The translations under genes and the position numbers were made by a program. DNA of 64,000 bases from Scalesia atractyloides (taxonomy: Eukaryota > Streptophyta > Magnoliopsida > Asterales > Asteraceae), in the NCBI GenBank assembly GCA_947069175.1, contig CAMTDV010000012.1, positions 37,604,341-37,668,340 of the forward strand, read 5' to 3'. Below, piece after piece: positions 57,145 through 64,000 of this stretch. The notes under the pieces are model-generated. The model did no database searches. It saw only the letters and a program-made list of their open reading frames with translations, and was not told the origin of the DNA. Position 1 is the first letter of the stretch. Each line of letters opens with the position of its first letter.

Positions 57145-57928
57145 CTACAATGAATACATGACAAGAGTATGAGTTGGATGCTTTTGAGATCGTGGGTCGC
57201 ATTCAAGAATGAACATTCATAAAATAATTATACAAAAATACTACATCCATAGGATGTCTTTGGCTTTGCTCGCTGTTAGGCCCGTCATGCCGCCATACTT
57301 TACCTTATGTAATCATGTGGGCCCCCATGAATTACCGGTTTTTCATATGGTTCGCACGGTTTCTGCCTGGTTGCGTACACAAAAACCCGGTGAAAATCGA
57401 GAAATATGTATACAACGTGTGATGTTCGGAATGTGTCCAGGTGTAGACACGGTGACACCTCAAAGTAGGGTTAGTTCGAACGACGTTTGGTGTGGCATGC
57501 TTTGGCCTAATAGGTCCTTTGTACTCTCATCGTTGGTCCCCAGGTAGGCAAACTGGTCCGTTATATTGGATTTATACGAATGCCAGCCTAGACAGGACGT
57601 TCCGACTACCGGTACTCGTACCCTTCCAGTTACTACATGCCCGTCGCAGAACTTACTTTGATGAGATTTGAAAATTGCATAAAATCTTTGGATAACGAGA
57701 ATATGAAAATAAATTGAACACATGAACATCGATATATGTATAATTAATATATATATATATGTATAATGAATATGTATATGAGCATGTATGTTGACTGAAA
57801 TGTAAACAAATATGAAACAAATAAATATCACAAGTTTGTATGTAACCACTTAATCAATTTAAAATTTTAGGCAGACTATAGTATAGGCGCTAAGGGTCTA
57901 ATAACCTATCCTATATCCCTATAGTCAC
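57145..57928 (-). other. Untranslated leader between PBS and gag
   Basis: No supported gene. It contains AT dinucleotide-rich DNA near 57740-57780 (ATATATATAT). Confidence 0.6.
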
Positions 57929-57941
57929 GGCTCTGATACCA
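57929..57941 (-). other. Primer binding site, tRNA-iMet type
   Basis: The minus strand reads TGGTATCAGAGCC three bases inside the right LTR border (57945). Confidence 0.9.
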
Positions 57942-57944
57942 ATC

Positions 57945-60588
57945 TGTCACACCCCAACCCGCAGCGGATAAGGTGATCGGGGCATGATTGGGTTATCATC
58001 AAAGCTCATGACATTTATTAAATGTTTCATATTCATTAATACAAATTAAATGAAAGTTTACAATGATTGCTACAACATGATCTAACTAACAATCTAACTC
58101 CTTTGTTCTCTTCTAAGGCATATCCTATGCTATCCTTGCTTCAACCTGTTCACCTGTATCATGTGTAAAAAGGTTTTTGGATCAACATAATGTTGGCGAG
58201 TGAATCCTATGGAAAACATTTGAACAATTTATTTAAATTGATTATGAAATATGTGCACAACCAAACATGAATAAAATTAGATGTACTTGATCAACAATCA
58301 TAATATGTTAAATGAAACACTCATGAATAATAATGGAACAATTAAAGGCACGCGATGCTCAACTCGTCTCTCACGAGGAGCTGAGGGGCCTGATGAATGA
58401 ATTGCATAAACATGATTATATGAATAACACAACCACAAACAATATAAACTCAATGATACACACATGAATAATAATGAATTTGAATTGAAGCACGCGATGT
58501 TCTACTCGATTCCCACGAGGAACTGATGGGCTTAGTGTATGAGTTTCATGTAATTTGTCAAACGGTATATAAATAAATCACAACGATAAATCAATCTAAG
58601 TTTAAGTCATGATGTGGTATGGCACAAGTTTAAATAAATAAATTAATTAATTCAAAACACATGACACACCCCAAAACGTGTAATTTAAAAGGGGAAATTG
58701 TAAGATTCACTCACAGTGGGTGCGTTCGGTTGATGATGATGAATGCACGCGAAGTGGTTTTAACCACGAGTGAGATTTAACCTAGATAAATCGCATTATG
58801 GTTTGGTAAGTAAACGGATTTTATTAAACTATTTTAGTAGGATTGTTGGGTGTATTTTTGTGTGAGTTTGAAGCTATTTTCTAATCTTAAAAATGTTATT
58901 TTTAAGTATTTATAATTGATTTTCAATTAAAATAATTAAATAAAAATAATAAAAATATTTTATTTTTTTTTTCTGCTACAGTAACATTGACCAGTTGACT
59001 TTGACTGGTCGTTGACCGGTTTGCGGAATATTGTTGTGCGCTCGGTGAGGCTCGAACCCGAGACCTCCCGTACGCGTGCACGCAGCTCTACCAACTGAGC
59101 TACGTGTCTAACCCGTTATATATCCGATTTTAATTTCATATATACATTAATTAGAATTAATAGAAAATCATTTATTTTAAAAACAGTTTAAGGCGAAACG
59201 GTCATGCACACCACAGGTCTCGAACCCGGGACCTGTGGGTTAATCTAACACACAGTCCACCGCTGGACTGTGTGTTCAACATGTTATAATATTCGGTTTT
59301 TATTATACTTAAATACAAAATAGATATTTCCTTTTCTGCCTTATTTAAAAGAAAAGATAATTGTCCGAGTCGGTGCTGAGGACCGGACTCGAACTCGTGA
59401 CCTGTGATATAAACAAACACACAGTCCACCGCTGGACTGTGTGTCTAACTTGGTTATTATTCTGGTTATCAATATACTTAACATATAACTAAGGCGATCC
59501 GGTTCAGTAACAAAAAAAAATGCATTTTATTAAGGCAGCGTGTGTGAGACGGGAATCGAACTCGAGACGTTTTGCGTTTTATATGTGCACACAGTCCACC
59601 GCTGGACTGTGTGTCTAACCCGATTCATTTCATGATTTTAATTAAACTTATATGATAACAAGTCTTCATCTTCTTCACCGAAAGAATAACCAGAAATCGG
59701 TGACAGACTGGTTCAAGATTTTATCCGTTTTATTAGTGTTTTACCGTCGATTAAGATAAGATAAAAGTGAAAAGGAAAGGAAACTGAGCGGAGAAATATA
59801 CCGACTGAACTCTCTGTTTTCCGGCAGAAAATCCGGCGACTGAATTCAACTCCGGCGACGTGTTCCTTGTAGTAGCTAGTCTCCAGAAAACTTGGAAAAA
59901 GGTAAGGGTGACTTCGGTGAAGGTTTAGGGGATTCAATAAAGCTCAGGGATTAAAACACGGTTTTCCGGCGAAAAACAGGAAAGTTCCGGCGAGTGAAAA
60001 TACGCCGTGAAAAGATGTGATTTTTGTGCGAAAGTGTTTGTAGACGGTTGTGGTTGAATTTATAGGGGAAAAATGAGATGTATTTGGTCTGATTTCGGAC
60101 TATGTTCGATATTTAAATTTTTCCGGCGGTTTTGGTTTTGGTCGCGGACTTCAAACATCGGTTATAACCGATAAGTGATTAAAGGTTTACGTTATAACGT
60201 AAATTGTAGTTAAGATTCGCGGAAATTCCGGGATTCCGACGACTGAAACGATTGGGCGCCGGTTTTGAATTTGTAAAGTTATTATATCAATTAAATGTTT
60301 GAAATATATAACAAACAAAGCAGTTGGCGCAGTGGTTTGTGTGTGAGTTGTTAAGTCATTGCCTGACTCGGTACAGACCCGGGTTCGAAACCCGGCTGTA
60401 ACAATTCATTTTTATTTTTCGATTTTCAACAGTTTTTCAAAAACTAAATATATATCCCCGTATAATAATTGATTACGGATCGTTTAAAAATATTTTGGGC
60501 ATTTAATTCGCAACGAAAATTTTGACTGACTGTTCGGTTGATAAACGGAGCGGGTTTGGTAAATCCGTTTTTTTTTACGGATGTTACA
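57945..60588 (-). repeat. 5' LTR (right copy)
   Basis: It matches the left LTR over its whole length with two single-base homopolymer differences. Since its copy provides the promoter in element sense, it is the functional 5' LTR. Confidence 0.92.
59037..60400. other. tRNA-like module array of the right LTR
   Basis: The same five modules as in the left LTR. Modules 1-3 are shifted by 6,729 bp (near 59037, 59199, 59369) and modules 4-5 by 6,728 bp (near 59543 and 60318; the module 5 A box is at 60325-60335 and B box at 60382-60392). Modules 1-4 are on the minus strand, module 5 on the plus strand. Confidence 0.75.
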
Positions 60589-60593
60589 GCAAA
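60589..60593 (+). repeat. Target site duplication, right copy
   Basis: GCAAA after ATGTTACA; matches 51211-51215. Confidence 0.92.
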
Positions 60594-62502
60594 TAACAGC
60601 CTCTCATGTGTTCGAATCATAATGCCACCACTTGAAGCTCTTGTAGAAATCCTACTCCATCCGTAACATAGGCATATTTTTCATTACTTTCGGCCTTTTT
60701 ACGATGAGCGTCACATATTTCTCTTTCGTCACTAGATCGATCTTTGTAGTGCGTCTAGGAAAGTGAGGTTTCCAGTGTGTAAAACCATGTAACGCCTCAA
60801 GCTTGATCACTTCCAAAGCCTCTGGTCGTGAAATTTCATCTTGAGATTTATCGTCTTTGTCTGCACCAATTCTTTAATATCCCAGTAAGGCAAGGACTTG
60901 ATGTCGCTCAGATATCGGAAATACTGAATACCAAACTCCCTTTTGATGCATAGACGTTAAGCTCTTCAATCCATCCCCAGCTTATGATGTCCCCTAGAGA
61001 AATATCATCGTCACGAGTAAAGAACGCTAGAGGACGTTTGAATTTACGCTCTGCTAGTGCATTCTTGAACCACTTCTTCCTCATCTCGGCAATCTCAGCT
61101 CTGTTCAACTGTTGAGGAATAGTGCCTTGCTTTTCAGCTTCTTCGACTTTACATTTCAACACATCTGCATTTTCTGCTGCAAACAGTTCGGTAAAAGTTG
61201 GGGAGTCCTCTGTACCCTGATCGGCAATATTAACATCGTCATCAGAATCATCCTCCACGACAACTCGATCATACTCGTTAGCGTCTTCAACATGTTCAAA
61301 AACATAAGCATTTGGCTTGAACGCAATAATCTCGTTCAGCTCATTCTCAAAATCAAACTAAAATTGTGCTTCATCCACACCTAGCATTTCTGCAATCTCT
61401 TCATTTGAATAACAGTGAATGAATTCGCCTTCCTCTACGTCATGCTCAAGCTAGAAAATTTTTGGTTGTGGCACGACAGGAACGATAGATATATCAATCA
61501 CCGAGAGGATTCCTGCCTGCTGAGCATCTGATGAACCTTCTGTTCTATCCTTAACACCTTCTTCAGTAGTTTGGTTCGCAGAATCATTGAGGTACACCTA
61601 ATAATCAATCTCTTTATTCACATCAGAATCAGTTACACGAACACCAGTACCTCCAACATTATCATCATCATCATTACCCTTATCAGAATTTGAATCAGAA
61701 TCACCATCAACATCTAAATCTTCATCTTCCTTTTCAGTGTCTTCCTCAAACTCTTCAACTGCTTCCTCAATTTTTTTCTCTAACTTTTTCTTCAAAAGCC
61801 AGTCATGGTGTCTCGAAGATAGATTTGACATATCAATCTATCCATCCTTAGGCTTCCCGATCAATATAAACTTGTTCGGCACTTGGTACACAACGATATC
61901 TGTACAAGTAACTGGCGCAGATTCAGCTTCTGGCTCAGTTTCAACATTCAAAGGATCCTCTACAACCTTCGCTTTTCCTTTTCCTTGCGCACCATATAAC
62001 TCTTTAGCAAGGCGCTCCTTTTCAGCAACTCATTTTTTAGCCTCTGCACGCTCTATCTCGTCTATTTCTGCCGCAATATTCACACCCAACTTTTTAACCA
62101 AAATCTTCTCAAACAAGCTCATTCTACGATCACTGCGGAGTCTTTCTTCCTCATACTCAACCATTCGAAGACATAGACGTTCATTTTCAGACACAATACT
62201 TACAAGCATGGCTACTAGCTGTTGTTTATCTTTAGTTAAAACATTGATCTGCTCATGCAACTCATGTTTCTCTTCATTCAACACATTAATCTGTTCCTGC
62301 AACTCCGCTATCTTCACAGTATTCAACAAGACCTGCTTTTGTAACTCATCACCACGTGGGTTGTTGAATGTAAAATCTTCTCCCCCTGGAATATCTCCAA
62401 AATCAAAGTCAAAATCAAACTGAGATTGGGGCTGTGAAGTGTGTGGTGGTGGTTGTGGTGTAGCTTGTCTTAGTGTTGGTTATGGAGGCGGTTGAGATGT
62501 AG
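60594..62502 (-). pseudogene. Copia-like large ORF, 5' part (coiled coil, acidic, conserved domain)
   Basis: From 62440 down: Gln/Phe/Asp-rich (FDFDFDFGDIPGGE); a long coiled coil (KIAELQEQINVLNEEKHEL to SLFEKILVKKLGVN, about 62330-62030); a second helical, acidic stretch (EKKIEEAVEEFEED, then Asp/Ser runs, 61800-61600); YSNEEIAEMLGVDEAQF near 61400; and KKWFKNALAERKFKRPLAFF with ISLGDIISWGW (61080-60980). It continues at 51215 after the inserted element. Several stops (near 62035, 61837, 61595, 61450, 61360 and 60905) break it. It resembles long accessory ORFs of Asteraceae retrotransposons; no function is known to me. Its place just before the polypurine tract is where Sirevirus-type elements carry env-like ORFs. 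Confidence 0.6.
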
Positions 62503-64000
62503 TGTCACACCCCGACCCACAGCGGAATGGAAGTTGGGGCATGATTGGGTTATCACCAAAGCTCATGATATTTACTAACAAGTTTCATATTTATTAAATT
62601 TAAATTAAAAATTCAAATATCCAACAAAATTTCATACAAACACAAATAATAATCTAAATGCTCGTTCCAACGAAATAACTTGATTATTCTTCTAAGCCAT
62701 CCTAGGTGTTTCTTTACTCAACTTGATCACCTGTATCATGCGTAAAACAGAGGAAATTTTGGGTCAACAAAAGTTGGCAAGTGAACCTTGACAAAACATT
62801 TAAGTAAATCAATTTTATCATTGTTTAATTAAGATTGTGCATAATCACATGTGAACAAATGTATAATGTAACAAATCACAAACCACACTGAATGAATATA
62901 TGACATGAATGATGATGTATCTGAGATCAAGGCTCAATCGAACGAAGCCGATCTAATGAGGCACCTGATGCTCAACCCGTATCCCACGAGGAACTGATGG
63001 GCCTAATGAAATGAGTGCACTGAAATGATAAAATGTATCCACATATAAACTACACTACAAACAATAACATTTAATCACGAAATATTATTAGCACATGTGT
63101 TAAATAAAATAAAGAAATGATACGACACATGATACACCCAAAACGTGATTAAAACGGGGAATTTGTAGAGATTCACTCACATTGGGTGCGTATTCTTGAG
63201 TGGAAATGAGAGCGCACGAGTTGCGGATTTAACCGACGAGGAAATACTAACCTAAAATAATAACGCGATAACTCGATAAATAAGCAAACTAATATTTTGG
63301 TTAAAAACCTTTGTTTAGATTTTTAAGTTAATTTTTGTGGGTTTTATTGATATAATAAACCTTTAGAAAGTATATATATAAACATTTTAATTGCTTTTAA
63401 ATAAGTCATAAAATGAAATATTAGAATAAAAATAAAAACAAAATATTAAAAAAAAAATTGGTCAGACTGACAAGGCTGTCAGTCGGCCGGTTTATTCGAC
63501 TTATAAGCATGCGTGTGTGAGGCTCGAACCCGTGATCTCTCGGTTGCGTGCACGCAGCTCTTCCAACTGAGCTACGTGTCTAACCCGTAAGAATCCGGAT
63601 TTTAATTAATCTTATACACATATTAAGTTCATTCAATTTTGATCAGATTTAAAAAGAGATTTAAATGGTTCGGCCGGTGTTAGGCAGGGGACTCGATCCC
63701 GCGCCCTTGATTGTGCTACGCACCCAGCCCAACCAACTGGGCTGGGTGTCTAACCCGACAAACCTTGCAGTTTAATTATATTTGTATACTAGATACGCTT
63801 ATACGGTGATGATAGATTTAAAAAGGTTTGAAAACGAACGGGCCAGGGTGTGAGGGAGGGTTCGAACCTGTGATGTGTGAGTGCATTTGCACACAGTCCA
63901 CCACTGGACTGTGTGTCTAACCCGTTTGAAACTTATAATTTAAATACATAAAACATGAGTTTCGCTTCATCTTCTTCATTTTTAATTCAAGCCAAACCTG
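62503..64000 (-). mobile_element. Partial LTR of an older relative of the young element
   Basis: It starts TGTCACACCCCGACCCACAGC and keeps the order of the 51216 LTR (for example the CACCTGTATCATG(T/C)GTAAAA phrase near 62730, a CACGAGGAACTGATGGGCC block near 62984 and the module array), with many substitutions. It was inserted in the ORF after TGTAG; the far end is outside the window. Confidence 0.8.
63515..63920 (-). other. tRNA-like module array in the diverged LTR
   Basis: Three modules are visible. (a) A box TAGCTCAGTTGG 63574-63563, B box GGTTCGAGCCT 63530-63520, gap 32. (b) A-box-like AGCCCAGTTGG 63743-63733, B-box-like GGATCGAGTCC 63699-63689, gap 33. (c) CAGTCCAGTGG 63911-63901, exact B box GGTTCGAACCC 63868-63858, gap 32. 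Module (b) has its own perfect 11-bp hairpin (CACCCAGCCCA with TGGGCTGGGTG, 63721-63748). Confidence 0.75.

Larger units (their letters stand above)
51216..60588 (-). mobile_element. Young non-autonomous Gypsy-type element with gag only (TR-GAG-like), 9,373 bp
   Basis: Left LTR 51216-53861 (2,646 bp) and right LTR 57945-60588 (2,644 bp) enclose a 4,083-bp internal region with PBS, one intact gag ORF and repeat-rich non-coding DNA, but no protease, RT, RNase H or integrase. GCAAA flanks both ends. The LTR copies keep a constant 6,729-bp offset that changes by one base at an A-run (about 52790) and again at a T-run (about 53845); I saw no substitutions. Insertion is therefore very recent. It must rely on the enzymes of a relative to move. 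Elements with LTRs plus gag only have been described in plants as TR-GAGs. Confidence 0.88.

Overview
The window is nuclear DNA of a flowering plant: introns with GT/AG borders, plant B3 genes, a plant-type Helitron, and nested Copia and Gypsy LTR retrotransposons. It is most likely from the daisy family (Asteraceae), because several retrotransposon proteins and LTR ends (TGTCACACCCC...GTTACA) resemble families I know from that group. That placement is inference from memory, not a search. There is almost no intact host gene. The window reads as layered mobile elements around a few decayed plant genes.

Layout. 1-720: leader and 5' LTR of a minus-strand Copia element that runs off the left edge. 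1006-2850: minus-strand gene for a protein with two B3 DNA-binding domains, four exons, broken by one frameshift. 3324-8860: decayed minus-strand Helitron replicase/helicase (HUH, two-tyrosine and PIF1 motifs visible), with its N-terminal exons tandemly multiplied. 9438-13673: two plus-strand B3 gene copies; the second is split by a 1,944-bp solo LTR with a 5-bp target duplication. 14741-15802: minus-strand fragment of replication protein A large subunit (RPA1).

15823-20767: rearranged Gypsy remnant with a 40-bp minisatellite and an accessory ORF. 21020-24234: a related LTR in the opposite orientation, so the two form a long inverted repeat. 24235-25560: Copia gag-pol debris. 26024-37581: a nearly complete but decayed minus-strand Gypsy chromovirus-like element (3' LTR, pol, gag, minisatellite, accessory ORF, PBS, truncated 5' LTR). 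Its 5' LTR is broken by the 3,138-bp LTR of another Gypsy element (37582-40719, internal DNA to about 43260).

44035-45085: a Helitron-like terminus, small spliced gene fragments and a 195-bp near-perfect hairpin. 45100-49990: a plus-strand Copia-like unit with a decayed family-specific ORF. 49990-62502: a minus-strand Copia-like element with a 136-bp LTR and a long coiled-coil/acidic ORF. That ORF is split by a very young 9,373-bp element (51216-60588) and hit again at 62503 by an older relative of it.

The most interesting part is the young element at 51216-60588. Its two LTRs differ only by two homopolymer steps, it keeps an intact gag and has no pol. Each LTR carries five tRNA-like modules with recognisable A and B boxes at tRNA spacing. 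The modules are partly preserved in the diverged relative at 62503-64000, where a paired hairpin stem changes by matched (compensatory) substitutions.
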